This document shows positions 12,691 through 53,368 of a stretch of 64,000 nucleotides of DNA, piece by piece. Position numbers and translations under genes: made by a program. Numbering within the stretch: position 1 is the first letter of the stretch; each line of letters starts with the position of its first letter. The stretch comes from Hymenolepis diminuta (lineage: Eukaryota; Platyhelminthes; Cestoda; Cyclophyllidea; Hymenolepididae): the NCBI GenBank assembly GCA_900708905.1, contig CAADRB010000015.1, forward strand, positions 2,536,390 through 2,600,389, in the 5' to 3' direction. The notes under the pieces are model-generated. The model saw only the letters and a program-made list of their open reading frames with translations. It was not told the origin of the DNA and did no database searches.

Positions 12691-15600
12691 CTTCATGGAA
12701 ATTTTTATACCGAAACAATTTGACTAAACCTGAACTGATCTGTCATATGGTAACATTATAACTGTTAATGTGAAATGTCCTCATTCAACTTAAATATTAT
12801 TACAATATTAATGCGGCAGTAAACAATCCACTTGCCGATATCTAATCAGGGAAAAAAGGAAAAACAGGTTTACGACAGAGTGAAAACCTATTTCAATTCA
12901 ATTCGGTCCATATGCAGAATAGGTAGTTCGCTATAGCTCACATAAACAGTTTAGGGGATAAGCGTTATTTTCATTGATAATGGAAAGAAAAACTAAATAA
13001 TTAATTTTATCAGGGGGAAATATTTAATGATTATTGATAAGCATACTGACACTTCAGTTTAATGAAAAATGATTGATAATCTATTATCAGCTGGACTAAT
13101 TTAATAAATATTATTTGTAAAGACAAATAAAATAAACTTGACGAAATCTTAGTTCTTAAGACATATTTTCCAAATATAATGCAAATAGACCATCAATATT
13201 ATTTTTACTAAGACTTTCATTTGCGTAATTTAAGGTAGTCCAACATTATGTGAATAAATATTTGGAACGCATCGTGGACGGCGACTAACGCTAATTTATA
13301 GTAGGGAATTAAAATTTTTCTGTAAAATGACATAAAGCTTGCGGCGAAATGAAAATTTCATTAGTTGGACATTGTCATGTGAAAAAAGCTAATGGAGATT
13401 GTTGGCTTAGGTTCAAGCATGCTATTACCAGTTGCAAAGCATTTTAAAGTTATTTGTAAAAGTTTTCTATTTTTAAATTTAAAGACCAGTATACGCTTAT
13501 TATCACAACCTTTAAAGCATTTATCTAGCAGAAAGAATAATGCGAAAGAAGTTCCACTATTTAGAAAATCTATCATATCTTTTGACCACCTAACTACAAT
13601 ATCATTGAGAAGTACTGCAATTACTTTTTTAACGAAAAATATTACCATAAAAAGATTCTTACGTTTATAATTTTTGTCTCTAGCCAAATATTTGACCTAA
13701 TATTTTATAATCTAAATTACGAAAAAGTTAAAAAGTAGCTTCATGCGCTACCGTTTATGTCGTTTTTAGTTAGACTGAGTGAACTTCAACGCAATTTGGA
13801 CAATTATGTTGATAAGTAGTTTAAAATGATCGAATTCTGCTTTGAAGTACCATATTGTTAGAAGAATAAGTTTGCATTCTGAAGACCCACAAGCTAAGTA
13901 CATGCATAAAAATTAATTATTTTATTGTAAAAATTATTGTATTATCATGGTCCCCAATTACTATCGGGCTCTTTAAATTGTTAGCGATAGTATATATATC
14001 ATTGAGACGTGCTAATCCCGAATGATGTTGCTAATTAGAGGACTGAATTTAATTTATAGGGACTATGAGATGTAGTTCTAACGCTTATTAATTTTCTATT
14101 ATTAATTCTTCATCATAATCAAAATTTAACACTGTTCATTTAATAATCCCCAGAAACTTCAATATTTCAAAGTACACATATATGTGAAAGTGCTTGAAGA
14201 AATTATTATTAATTAAAGAAAATGGGAGAATAAATGAAAGCATGGATAAAACATTTTTGGTCATGAATAACAGCACAATGTTTTATTCTCTAAAACAAGT
14301 GCAAAACTGTAGTGATCTTCGCTTCTCTGTGTTATATCGCAATCGACTCTTAGATTCCCTAATAAATTGCACCTTTAGTCAAATGTAATAAATTCATCTT
14401 TTCCCTTTTATGAGTCAAGATAAGAGACAATGAGCTATGATGTCAAAATTAAATTTTTATGAGTGAATTAAAACCAGGAAAAATAACAATAGTTATTTTT
14501 AAATAAAGCAAATATTAGGAAAGGAAGTTATACCCATGTAATAACGTTTAGGGATCTATCGGATCCCGTCCCATGTCGCCAGATCAGTTCGGAGGTGGGA
14601 GAAGGCCACCCCAATTTTTTAATAAGTAAGTTATGTTTATATACAAAACATTTCTTCGATAGACGTCAGTTATGTCTCATCCTCGGTGTCTTGGCGTGAT
14701 GATCGACATCGGTTTAGGTATCTATGTGCAAACGCACTAACACACAGCGGGACCACCTGTGGACACTGTAGTGGAGATCCTATACCCAGTCAATCATTTC
14801 TAATCGTCATGTGTTGATAGACATCTGCTGGCTATAGCAACCCATCAAAACTGTGTCCGAATTTTCCGAAATAATGAGACATGGTTTCAGAGCAATGTAT
14901 GAAGTAAAAATTAATTGAAAAAATGTTCTTCTAGTTATAAGAAAAAAACACAAATATCAACTTATCTACAAAAATTGCAATACTAGATTAACTTTTGTTG
15001 ATAATTTATCTGAGTTTAATTTAAGAATATTCAAATTGGAATAAAATAAATAATAAATGTCGTCTGAGTGATTTACGGCAAGTTTTATTTATAACTTAAT
15101 TATTTGAATTAGCAATTTATTAATATATAAAAATTCTATCCTAATCATCAAATGAATTTTATTTTGTTATTGTTTGTTTTACAAAACCAAATCGGTTAAA
15201 ACCAAAAAGTAATTTAATTTGTCATTTTCAAGACTGGAGGTCAGATTCATTTCATTGATGTCGGGAGGCCGGAATGTAGGTTTTTGTCGTCTGATATTAT
15301 TTTGTAATGTCTTCCTAAAAAACTCCTTACCATCACATACTTCTCCGTGCATTTTCAATACTCCAATAACTTAGTAATGTTAATTTCATTCAAATAGGTA
15401 AATAGCTTTGATTAAAATAGGTATTGTTTGGACCTCAGATTACAATAATTTGAAATTTGTTATGTTTCTACCATTTGATACTCATACAGAATTCCATTTA
15501 GGTGCTTCATCTGGCCTATTTTCGATTATTAAGTCTTCCGTTATTTTTAGGCACATATTGTTAAACCTCAGCTTATGCATGTTCTTTTATTTTTTAGTAA

Positions 15601-15817
15601 TTATTTGATTTTTAAACAGTGAGTTAGTTCACAATCATTCTTTGCTATCTATCAATTTTACAGGGTTTCCGGACTGATAGTATAGTTTGTAGTTGTGCTG
15701 GAGGTTTGCATATTTGAATGCTTTATTTTACTTCTTATTTCTGTCAATCCTGGATGGCTTTGTATTCTCACACAATTGTCAAAACTAATCAGGTCAATAA
15801 TTTTTTAAAAATTTTAG

Positions 15818-43404
<27,587 letters not shown>

Positions 43405-46400
43405 TCAAAAGTTTGAAGATATCGAACTATCATCAAACTTTCATTAATTTCCTCCGGTAATTCTTTCATTTCTCTATCTCCTCCATCTTTCTGCCAGACT
43501 TGGGCTCTCCTTTTGTAATTTTGTTTTATCCTCTCCTCCCCCCATTCTTGAACTCACCTTTGTGCATGTAGATTTCTTTTTCAAACAGCGTTTTAATCAG
43601 CGCTTGGGTAATGCCTTTCAGGCAGTGTATTTGTTTAAGTGTAAAGGAACTGACACTTGATTGAGTTCTTCTCGTGGATATGGTTGGATTATCGTTCACT
43701 TTGAAGGTAGAAACATTTTCGTAAAGTGAGGTCTTGAGGATTGTATTTAGAATAACTTGGCTTTGTAAATGTAATCAGGGTAGTACACTTGAACCTACCC
43801 AGTATTTGAATTAAAGTAAACTCAAGATTACCAAAGTAAGCTTGTAGTTAATGACCATTAGTGTAGACCTGTTGAATAGCTGGCTGAGTCCTTCAACTTC
43901 AAAAAAGCTATCTGGAAACAAGGATGTAGAAAAATTTATCGGAGAGATAGGGATATCACATCTGAACAAGAAATAGAAAGACAAGTCTAATTCGGAATTA
44001 TGGTCATCAAATGCCCAGTTAACAAAATGGGAAGTAGGGAGGGTAGCAGAATTCGAGTCCCGACGAAGCTGTTCCTTTGCCCAGAATGGACACTGGGCAA
44101 CAGCAGGAATTTGAGAAAATTAATCAAGCCTATTTCAAAGGTAAAACAGTATCGAGATGGTTGAAAAAGTTTACGGGATCTTTGTAGTGTCATTTCGTCG
44201 GTTAAAACTGTTTTTAGCAACCTATAAAGTTCAAAAGTTATTCTTCATATTCTTTTGCTTAGATCTAGAAGGTAGAATGAGGTTACTCTCGTTGGGTATT
44301 GAATTCATTGGCTACTTTGTTGGTTAACATATATATCAGTTGGGGGTTTCTTCCAGGTAGGGAACACTAATCGAAAATTCTTATGCGAGGCATGTTTCTT
44401 TGACCCGATAGTGCAGAGGTTATCATGCGCGTCTACCGAACCTGAACTCACTGTTTATTAATTTTGATGCCAAAAATAATATTGCATGCGCCATTTTAAA
44501 TGTAATATTGAATAGCGTGTCCTAGTTTCATATTCATTTCTTTGAACAGGCTTTTAATCATCTATCACCTAAGTGCTATTTAAAGTCAATCATGTAGAAA
44601 ATATTTAGATGAATTCCTTCTATTTCAGTTTTACCCTGGAAGGCAGCATCTAGATAATTTTGTAGCCCACTGTTTGCCAGGAAGTGCTATTTGTTACTTT
44701 CAACTGCCTTAACTCCTATTATGCATTATTTTCTTATGTGTGTTTAATGAAATAAACTTATTTTGAGAGTATGACGCAATCGCCCATCAATCAACTAATG
44801 AAAAATTTATTACATCTAAATCATTAAGTTTCACCTGATTTGTATATACAGTACCATGGAACAATGTGCGTAATTTTCATCTTGTAAAATGTGGCTTTCA
44901 TATTTGGACTTTAAAAACGTCCTTTTCATCAAATCAAAACTCAGTTAAATTAGTTTGTTAAAAAAATGTGAGTGTTGCGGATAGAAATTTACCCAGAAAC
45001 CTGTAGATCAATTCATGAAAATTGAAATTCGGATTATTTGAAGATTTTAAAGTGAGTCAAATCCTGATGATGAGAAATTTTCAAAAATAAAATAAAGTAA
45101 GTCTCCCGCGGTGACTTTAATTTCCCAAATAGAACAATAGTGTGTTCTCAAGTTATTCGTTTTAATTAAGCGGGATAAGGTAACTAATTGGACTTAAAAT
45201 TAACGTTGCTCTTAACTATGCGGTGGCCTCAATTCCCCGCATTAAGTCTTTCGATTAAAACATAAACATAATGCTAAAAGTTTTATATCCTAAATGTAAA
45301 TACTTGGTGACTATATAATGTAGCCATTAGGGGTTCGTGAGCCGAATTCTTATATCTTCATATTGTAGCCACCACAAGATGACTCAGATCTGTTAGATCT
45401 AAACTACCATAGGGTGATTCACAAGAACGACAAAACCAGGCAGCCCCTCTGAGTGTAACTTATTTTGTCTTTACATACAATTCTACCCCCAGTAAGCAGT
45501 TTAAACGTGTAAATCAGCGCTCCATCTGACGACTTTCCCTTTTCTCCTTCCTCCTTCTTCGATCGTCCAATTTCCCACTGATTTGGGAAAAGTTAGTGTA
45601 CTAAATTTTAAAGGGGGATATCTCAACCCCAAGTTTTTATTATTTAATAATACCCATCGGTTATAAAATCAAATTTGATGAAATGGGTTGTGAATTCAAA
45701 TACATATTATTACCTTTCTTACTGAATGCTTACTCAATTAAAAATATTAAATTAAATTAAATTTAAAAATTGACTATCATTAAAGTAAATTATTTTTTCG
45801 TCTTCCCTTATCATTCTATCAGTCTGAAATGCAGGATTTATAAGTGATTTGGATTGCCGTTTCAATAGTCGAAACATGTAAATTTGATCGTTTTTGAAAA
45901 CCCTTCGAAGTATATGAACATCATAAAATACTGAATATTGATCTACTTGATAGAATTCTCATTGGCGCTTCCTTGGATTTAAAGTGCTGATGCATTGAAA
46001 GTTATATCTGCTCAACACTTAATAAGTAGAAGAAAACGGAAAACCTCTCTTGTATTATAAAACTGAAGCAAGTGTGGAACATATGTTGACTATAACCATG
46101 TTAAGTATAAGGATACTATTAAGGAAAACGGCATTTTTTGCTTTTCACATCCTCGGAGTTGGGCAAGGAAACTTATATGTGAAATATGAAATTTAAGGTA
46201 CTTTTGTCTTAGTGAAACTAGACAGTACAATTTCTTGGTGCACCTAGTTCCCAAAGACAAGAATGACAGTACTTTGGCTAATAATGAAGACTCAGCTTTA
46301 ATAAAAAAGAAAGATATTTTCCAGTGTTCTTTTAGAGGAAAGTAAAGAAAATACAAATTGTTTGTACTTTCGCCTGCACAAAAGAACCGAAGGACATTCT

Positions 46401-47559
46401 GGATGCATTTTCAAACAGAAATACAAATACGAAATTCTGTAACAAATTAGAGTTGGTGAAAATTTCTATCAATACGTTATAAAATGTGACGGTAATGTGT
46501 TCTCCGCCTAAATTCATTGTGCCTTTCAAACGCGGCTTATTAAAAATTACACCAACACTTGCGAAAAACTGGTCAGAAAAAGACTGTCAGTCATCTGGAT
46601 ATCCAGCACACTAGTGATGATGCACATGAATCTCAGCTAACTCAATGTCAAATTTATCATTAAAAATTTATTTTAGATTTTTCTACTTTTTATAATAAAA
46701 TAGGCAAAATGAAATATTTATATGAAAAAAAGTGTTCAAAACCAATTGGAAGTCTTCAAATGCAAAATAAGAAATTCAAGGAATTTTGCAGCGCTCCTAT
46801 GGAAAAACTGAATAGAGTCAGGAAAATAAGTGGAGGACTTTGTTCCATTTTCATTCGTTAGACATCAGAATCTTTGTTGGGAGTAAAAACGTGTTTCTGT
46901 TGGTTGGAAGAACAGAGCAACTTGTACCCGCTTCCAAGTGATTATTTGCCAGGTTGCTTTCACGATATAGGTATTCAGCGAAAAATAACAAATAGTTTGG
47001 TTGATTGAGATGAATTCTGCTAATTCAGGTAAGTGAGTTGGTCCATATAGAGAGAGAAATGGAGGAGAAGATTATAAAATTACAGTCGCTTCTTGTTAAA
47101 ATAAATATAGTCTTATGTTAGGGGTTGTGCGCGAATATTACTGTTGATATCTTCTACGTTAAAATTCCCGTATGTTCGTATCATTCTAAGAGTTTCTTTG
47201 CCATTTAAATGCAAGGTAAATTAGTTGTCAGTCATAGTTCATTCTAGCTAATATCTCCAAGGATGAATGCCTATTTCTTTGAACTTGATGAATTCGGGAG
47301 TATATCTTTTTCTACTGCCTGATGGGTATGAACTGTTTAGGAAAACGCAAGAATAACGAAATGCGGGCGAGTAAAAACCTTTACTCTTGAGAATTAATAT
47401 TTGCACATATCCTACTGACACCTGTATCATAATAACACCAGATGGGTCTTAATATCATAACAAATAGTTGTAACCAGAATTGCAAATTCGAGGCAAAGCA
47501 CGCTTGTTTAAAAGTGCATATCCGTTTGTTCATAAATATCTTCTGTTTTATTGCGTAAG

Positions 47560-47715
47560 TGTTAAAATAAATGATATTTCTTCTACGAATAAGAAAATAA
47601 TTTCTTTCCTTATCTCCCCACTGATAAATGACACTTGACAATTATGCCTATTTGTTTAAGTCGATATCAATTCAGATGGAGTTTCGTTAATACACGCGTG
47701 TTGACTACAACGTGT
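47560..47715 (+). repeat. Gypsy LTR copy, inverted and internally deleted
   Basis: Matches the reverse complement of 53,175-53,350: CTCCCCACTGATAAATGACA and ATTATGCCTATTTGTTTAAG line up with CTCCCACTGATAGAAGACA and ATTATGCCTATTTGTTTAAG of the element-linked LTR. It begins TGTTAAAATAAATGAT and then skips about 20 bases present in the other two copies. No flanking element coding, so solo or fragment. Confidence 0.6.
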
Positions 47716-47969
47716 CTTGTGATCAGCCTTCGGTTATTACCTTCTGTATTAAGTCGCAACATTACCGAGTCTTTTAGATTGTTGGCTTTGCGAGATTACT
47801 ACCGGGACTTCTAGTTGGTTACGTTATAGCAGTTAGTATAATCAAAGAGATTTTTGAAATGACATGCATTGCAGAATCCCTTTATCCCTCTAAGTTAAAA
47901 TTAATCTAAATCTGCATTTATATTTTTGATCTCTGTTATAAGGCAAGTTACATATGCTCATAACTAAGA

Positions 47970-48000
47970 CAGATAGATAGAAAGAGGGGGGGAGAGAGAA
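47970..48000 (+). repeat. GATA/GA-rich microsatellite-like tract
   Basis: AGATAGATAGAAAGAGGGGG followed by GGAGAGAGAA: short low-complexity purine tract. Confidence 0.65.
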
Positions 48001-49005
48001 TAAACCAGACAAGACTGGTCACTAACCAGACCAGATCAGATTTATTGACGTAATTCAGTCACTATCTGTAATAAAAGAATTCAGTTTGGTCGAAGATGAG
48101 TGAACTGATTATTGGGATTCCGTGCCCTATGATCAGTCAGACAACGAATCAGTGGACGAATAAGTGAGGTGCTGTTATATTGATTAAGAGAATTCTAACA
48201 TCTGGTATAATAGGACAAGGTGAAATCCATTAATTCAATCAAATGTGATAGTAAACTAAAAATATACCAGGTGATTTTTACTACTATTGTAAACTGGTAT
48301 AATCGTAAAATCTGGTTAGATCTTAGTATTTATATGAAATTAAAGAATGAAGGTTTATCGCTCATTTTGCTCATCACAGTTTCAGCGCTTTTTAGCCCGA
48401 ATCAATTTAACAGAAGAAGATTCTTAGCTCATAATGACCACCAGGCTTATAAGAGATATAACTGAAAGTACACCCCTTCTTCTAAAGTTTTAGCTGTATG
48501 AGTTTTATTTTAATGCAACAATGTGAGGTGCAAAATGCAGATAAATAAATGCTTCAACGGATACAACCTCTAAGACAGGTTATTAAAAATTGATATTATG
48601 AAGAAAACAAACATAAAGAATTTGAAAGACCTAATATTCATCATTATCATCATCACTGAAATCATTAAGTGGACTTTTAAAGCACATTTCGATTTAATTT
48701 TGAGCTATTTCAGCAATGCTATGGTAAGACCATGAAGCTACTTAATATCAAGTGAGACCATTCGGTCTTCTCAAGCGCTTGAAGAAAATAATGCTTTGAA
48801 GTGGCAAAATCAACCATCATGATTAAATGCCAGTCAGCTATCACTGGACATTGTACACAAGCGTTCGCTCTATTCCAGGGAACAAATTACGAAATTTAAA
48901 TTTTGGGATGTAAACTGTCTATCTTTTTAAATTTTTCTGCCTAACTCTTTCGCACTTTGACTCGCTCTCCTATCTTTTTGATTCCCTTCCCTTTATCACC
49001 GGTTA

Positions 49006-49019
49006 CTCTCTCTCTCTCT
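49006..49019 (+). repeat. (CT)n microsatellite
   Basis: A short run of CT dinucleotides in a pyrimidine-rich stretch. Confidence 0.7.
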
Positions 49020-49439
49020 GTGTTGTTTAATATTAGTTGCTTCAAACAATTAAAAATTGGAATTTTTTGTCAGACATCCCTAGAACAGTTGTAGAAAGGC
49101 TATATTTTGTTTACCATTTTGACCACTATTTTCATAAATCAATAACTTTCAAACATTAAAAAAAAACTGCTCCCCAAAACAAAAGGTGGTATTAAAATTT
49201 TCGACTTGATATCAGATAGACCAGTACAGGGTTGAAAGCGAAACTTTATAAATTAGCAGATTTTGCCTAATTGATAGACAGAGTTTATTAAAACCTTGAA
49301 AATAACGAAAACTAACTTTTGAAGGATGAATCCCTCTTCTGAAATATTTTATCTTACAGCATTCCTAATTATCACCAAATTTGATTATCTTGTCCTCATA
49401 AGTTATCTCTGTAAACCTTTAACCATTCCTGACCCAAAC

Positions 49440-49830
49440 ACTCCTTAAACAAACAGCGTGTGTACTCAGCTGGTCTATGTTTCATCGACCTGGAAAAGGT
49501 AAACATACCTCAGACGATAGTAGCAGACACCGTTTAATCAACCCCGATATTAACCAGTCCTGTCTGCACCGGCCCTTCCTTTTCCTACAGTCGTCCCAAC
49601 CAATTAAGGCGCGCATACATATCCTTATACGTGTCCTCACCCAATGTGTCGATTATAAATAGCCTCCATTACACACACAGACACAGGCTGGGCCCCATCT
49701 CCAGTTCCCTATTTTTCCCTTGACACTCAGTACTGACCTTACTTCAATACAATCTGGTCAACGCAATCCTTGTCGTTCTTTTTCTTTCATTTACTGTTGG
49801 CAATTACACCTACAAACTGGTGACCCTCAA
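49440..49830 (+). repeat. Possible solo LTR with TATA box and primer-binding-like site
   Basis: A stretch of unusually even base composition for this region. It contains a TATA box (TATAAATA, 49,654-49,661) with a C/A-rich segment following at the distance of a transcription start, and about 160 bases further on TGGTGACCC (49,818-49,826), a word like the tRNA-complementary primer-binding sites that follow the 5' LTR of retroelements. No gag/pol follows and no second LTR was found. Alternative: a genuine promoter and 5' UTR of an unrecognised gene. Confidence 0.35.
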
Positions 49831-52324
49831 CAATCTGGTGGCCCGCTGCACTTTCCTATCAATTGAATTTTTAAATCACTTCAGGCATTTATTATTTCCC
49901 CAAGTAGGGCAGAAAAAGTCGTAAATTATTTACCACAAAGTCAACCGAAATTAATCAAAGGCATTGAAAAGTAACTCCTTATTTTGAAATATTTGCGAAT
50001 TTTATTTTGATTTACACAATTGCGATTATTATTGTTAATATGTCTTCTAAGGCATTAGGTATAGTCTTTATTGACCTATTTTCTTCATATAATGACTACT
50101 TAGTTGCAAATTTGATGCCATATTAGGATGCTGAAACACTCAACCATAAAAAGGCGTGCTCATTAACGAAGTTTGAATTTCAATTGCTTCAATAAAAAGA
50201 TTTTGTAGAATAATCAGAAGGAAGGCCTACTAAGATTCATCTGAGGACCACGCAGAACTAATTGCTACATGATCTGGAATGGAGGAATCAGTCTTTTCCT
50301 CTAATTTCAATTATTGAGGGTAGAAAGATACCGTAAAAAATATTTGTTGATAGTCCCAAACGTCCATCCTATTATTTTTTAGGGAGCTTCAGTAGCAATT
50401 ACTCAATGCTAAAGTGAGAAAATGCGAAGTGACTACATTTGGTCATCTTTTATTATGAAAAATGCGTACCTCCTGTGCAATTTTTCTTCATGCTATGTAA
50501 CTTCCAATAACGTAAGTTAAATAATTTAAATTCAATAACAAATTTGTACTTAAGTTTATATAAAATTGAATATAATGCGTTTTTATATTTTGGAGGATCA
50601 AACTTATTTATGAATATGGATTAAATTGCTAACAAAATTTAGTTAATTGAAATGGAGAAAGGTGTGGTTAATGAAGCTTATATTGAATTTCATTGGATCG
50701 TTTTTGACCTAACAATGTAACCAAAAAACTTATTCGCAAGGCAATAATCTCTTCAATAGAAACATTAACGGACTTTAGGTTACGCAACAGAACTATATCC
50801 ATAAACACGGAGCCCATGTTGAATGGTTGAGCGCTTACAATTGGCCATTTTGTGTAAACGGACTACAGAAGTAATCTCAATTTAATTTATTCGGATAATT
50901 ACGAAAGATCACAGTAATACTCTAGTATTACGAACAAAATACACTTGAACAGGTGACCTTTAATTAGATGAATATTACTATAAATTAGCATCGAAATAGT
51001 GACAGTGATATTGATGATCTGGGTACTATTTGTTCTCATCAGAAATACACTAATATTCGTGTCCCAAATGAAGACAAAGACGTTAACTATGTTCCTGATA
51101 ATATTATTTATAAAATTAGCTTCTGATTTAAATGACAAACAACATATTACGGATTTCTATTATTAATTTTCAGTGAATCTGTAAATAAGTATTAGAAATG
51201 CACTAAAAAGAGAACGAGTATATTACTGCCATTCACAAATCAACTGACTACCAAGAAAAACCAAGATTAAGGGTTTCACAATTGCGTGTTTTATTAAAGC
51301 TATTTGAATTAATATAAGAGAAGTGACTTTGAGGCATAAACCTAAGTAAAATTAATTGAATACCTCACGGAATACTTCAATATAATTCTCAAATACGTGG
51401 TATTAAAAAGATGTATTCGGAATAAAAAGAGAATTTCGTTAATTTCTGAGAAAAAATTTTAATATTCGGGAACCAGATTATTAAATGATCATCACTTCAT
51501 AGGTGGAAATAAAGTATTCTGAGTGCTTTATTACTGGCTAACGGGATAGTTAATTAAACCCAAATGCTAAGATTAGCATAGGTGAAATATATTAACGAAG
51601 GGCCGAAGAAATCCTTTATTGAGTTACTGATCTGCAGTCACGTTAGATGCAATATTGATTCATAACTTTGCCCTCATTGGCGGTTGCTCATCAAGAAAGA
51701 GCGCGAAATCTGTGAACTACCCTTTCCTACTTGATTTTCCTGTCTATCACAATCTGAGCCATCCTCGCTTAATGCTAACGTTCTCCTTTTTCATCTTCAT
51801 TTCTCATCCATTTCCTTGTCATTCATTTCCGATTGTCAACCATACACGTGGTCCTTCTTAAATTTTGATCTCCTTACCTAGAGATGGTTTTGTTTACAGT
51901 TAGCTCTAAGAAGATTATTATTCCCATAAGGGGATATTTAAGTCTAATTTGGTCTCATGAATAAAGCAGATTCACAATCGGACTTACGATACTTTAAAGC
52001 CTACTTTTCAGCAATCAAAATCCTGCAAACGCAGAACCTAGAAATCAATAATTAAGAATTTAAAGTTAATTTTACTTTAAAGCAAAGAAGATAATTTGAA
52101 ATCATTGACATAATTTTGTTTATTTTGATATCAAAAAGCTTATTCCAAAAACCTTTAGCAAGATTAAATTGCGCATATTTTTATGTGACAAACTTAGTTA
52201 CATCTAAAATAACGCCGATTATTTCAAATATCATAATTAGTCAGAGTAAGGAATAATTCTAGTTCGAAATGATTGTAAGCATAGAAAAATGTCTGAATAC
52301 ATTGAGGTTACCTCACCTATAAGT

Positions 52325-52663
52325 TTATTCACATTTATTACTTGAAAATATATATTCATTCGGAGCACTTCTTTGTTGTCTCATCGATCGGTATATTGCT
52401 GCTGAAAGAGTCCTTCTTCCGGAGTATATCATGACAGAATTTCCGGTATTGTCCTTACTTCGGAATCTCGAACAAGCCCTTCTTGAAATTTCAAGAAGCG
52501 TCAACTTCGAAGGGGGATATTTGCCTTCCTTCTCTTGTTTATGCACTCGATCTGCGATTTCAAACGCCACTTGATCCTTGCGATTGAAATAATAATTTAC
52601 ATGACCATATTTGGAATCAATTTTGAATTTTGGGACGTACCTTACCTGTGGAGTTATTGCCAT
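52325..52663 (-). other. Unrecognised 112-codon ORF spanning the HSE palindrome
   Basis: - strand ORF of 112 codons, rich in R, K, S and Y, with no recognised domain. The segment is more GC-rich than its surroundings and includes the palindrome at 52,479-52,498. It lies about 500 bases beyond the 3' LTR of the Gypsy relic and could be another old repeat. A CCAAT word (about 52,725) and CACGTG (about 52,754) lie just beyond it on the + strand. Confidence 0.2.
52479..52498. promoter_or_regulatory. Perfect four-unit heat shock element palindrome
   Basis: CTTCTTGAAATTTCAAGAAG is a perfect 20-base palindrome. It also reads TTC-nn-GAA-nn-TTC-nn-GAA, that is, four contiguous alternating nGAAn units (TTC at 52,480, GAA at 52,485, TTC at 52,490, GAA at 52,495), the established binding pattern of heat shock factor trimers. 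Whether it controls anything is unknown; no heat-shock gene was seen nearby. Confidence 0.45.
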
Positions 52664-53174
52664 TTTGAGGAATGGTCAGGAGCTGTAACTAATGCCAACG
52701 ACACCCTTGCATTTTGTCACGTTTATCCAATCAAAATGCGTTAACCGAGGGGCACGTGAGTTGGGAGTTATTAGGGTTTGTTTGCATGTATATTCGATTT
52801 CTTCCCTCAAATGTTTATGAAAAGGGAAATAGGAATTAAATAAATATAATTTGTAAATAATTGCACCTTAAATTCTTTATTGAAAGTATCACAAATGAAA
52901 ATGCTTTTATTGCTCGCAGATGAATATTTTAAAATAATTAAAATCATCAATCTTTTAAAGATAAAGATTTTTTGCTCACGTAATAGTTGCAATTAGTATT
53001 AGTAAGTAAACAATTAAACAATGAACTACTGAACATAAATCTAGATGTAAACAGTTTCATAGTCTGAAAATACTTGCAAAATATAAATTTGCATATCATT
53101 GACTAAAATGTGCCAGTCTAAGAAACTTTTCAACCACTCTGTGTTTCAGTGCACCCACAGTACAACTCAAGATA

Positions 53175-53350
53175 CGTTACAGTAAACATGCCTGTACTAA
53201 CAAAACTCAATCTCAGTCGATATCGGCTTAAACAAATAGGCATAATTATCAAATGTCTTCTATCAGTGGGAGGATTAAGACGGGAATTACATTTTTATTT
53301 ATAGAAGAAATGTTGGAAGCGGGAGAAAATCATCAATATTTCTTCTAACA
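53175..53350 (-). repeat. 3' LTR of the Gypsy relic
   Basis: On the - strand it starts TGTTAGAAGAAATATTG directly after the polypurine tract, as an LTR should, and two further copies exist at 23,266-23,441 and 47,560-47,715. The distal boundary is estimated from where similarity to the other copies fades; a terminal CA was not fixed. Confidence 0.72.
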
Positions 53351-53360
53351 TCTCCCATCG
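53351..53360 (-). promoter_or_regulatory. Polypurine tract of the Gypsy relic
   Basis: The - strand reads CGATGGGAGA immediately before the TG of the LTR. In LTR retrotransposons this is the primer site for plus-strand DNA synthesis. Its position between the integrase C-terminus and a repeated TG-starting sequence supports the call. Confidence 0.6.
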
Positions 53361-53368
53361 TAGGCAGT

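Larger units (their letters stand above)
3171..15817. other. Long AT-rich interval upstream of the mannosidase exons
   Basis: No coding exon could be supported. It holds a perfect 8-bp hairpin at 3521-3540, a GA-rich tract at 11,653-11,711, one copy of a divergent dispersed repeat (about 12,440-12,690) and a slightly GC-richer stretch at 14,545-14,840 that may be an old repeat. Overlapping ORFs on both strands at 13,361-13,687 have no recognisable domain and are treated as chance. If the island near 3 kb is the true first exon, most of this interval is intron. Confidence 0.4.
43405..53169. other. Intergenic AT-rich region downstream of the mannosidase
   Basis: It starts with the mannosidase 3' UTR; its end is not fixed. 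The nearest ATTAAA is at 43,810-43,815 and an AATAAA is at 44,751-44,756. The region holds a Gypsy LTR copy (47,560-47,715), a possible solo LTR (about 49,440-49,830), GA and CT microsatellites (47,970-48,000; 49,006-49,019) and a heat-shock-element-like palindrome (52,479-52,498). ORFs up to 112 codons were examined and not recognised. No coding exon is supported. Confidence 0.5.

Noticed and set aside
12325..12696. 123-codon - strand ORF as a gene
   Set aside because: It overlaps a dispersed repeat that has a second copy at 40.6 kb in which no such frame is kept.
13361..13687. Overlapping ORFs on both strands (108 and 92 codons)
   Set aside because: Both strands open at once in AT-rich DNA, no recognised motif, no splice or repeat context. 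Probably chance.
44050..44080. tRNA-like T-arm word near GAATTCGAGTCCCGAC
   Set aside because: No matching acceptor stem, D-arm or anticodon arm could be drawn around it.
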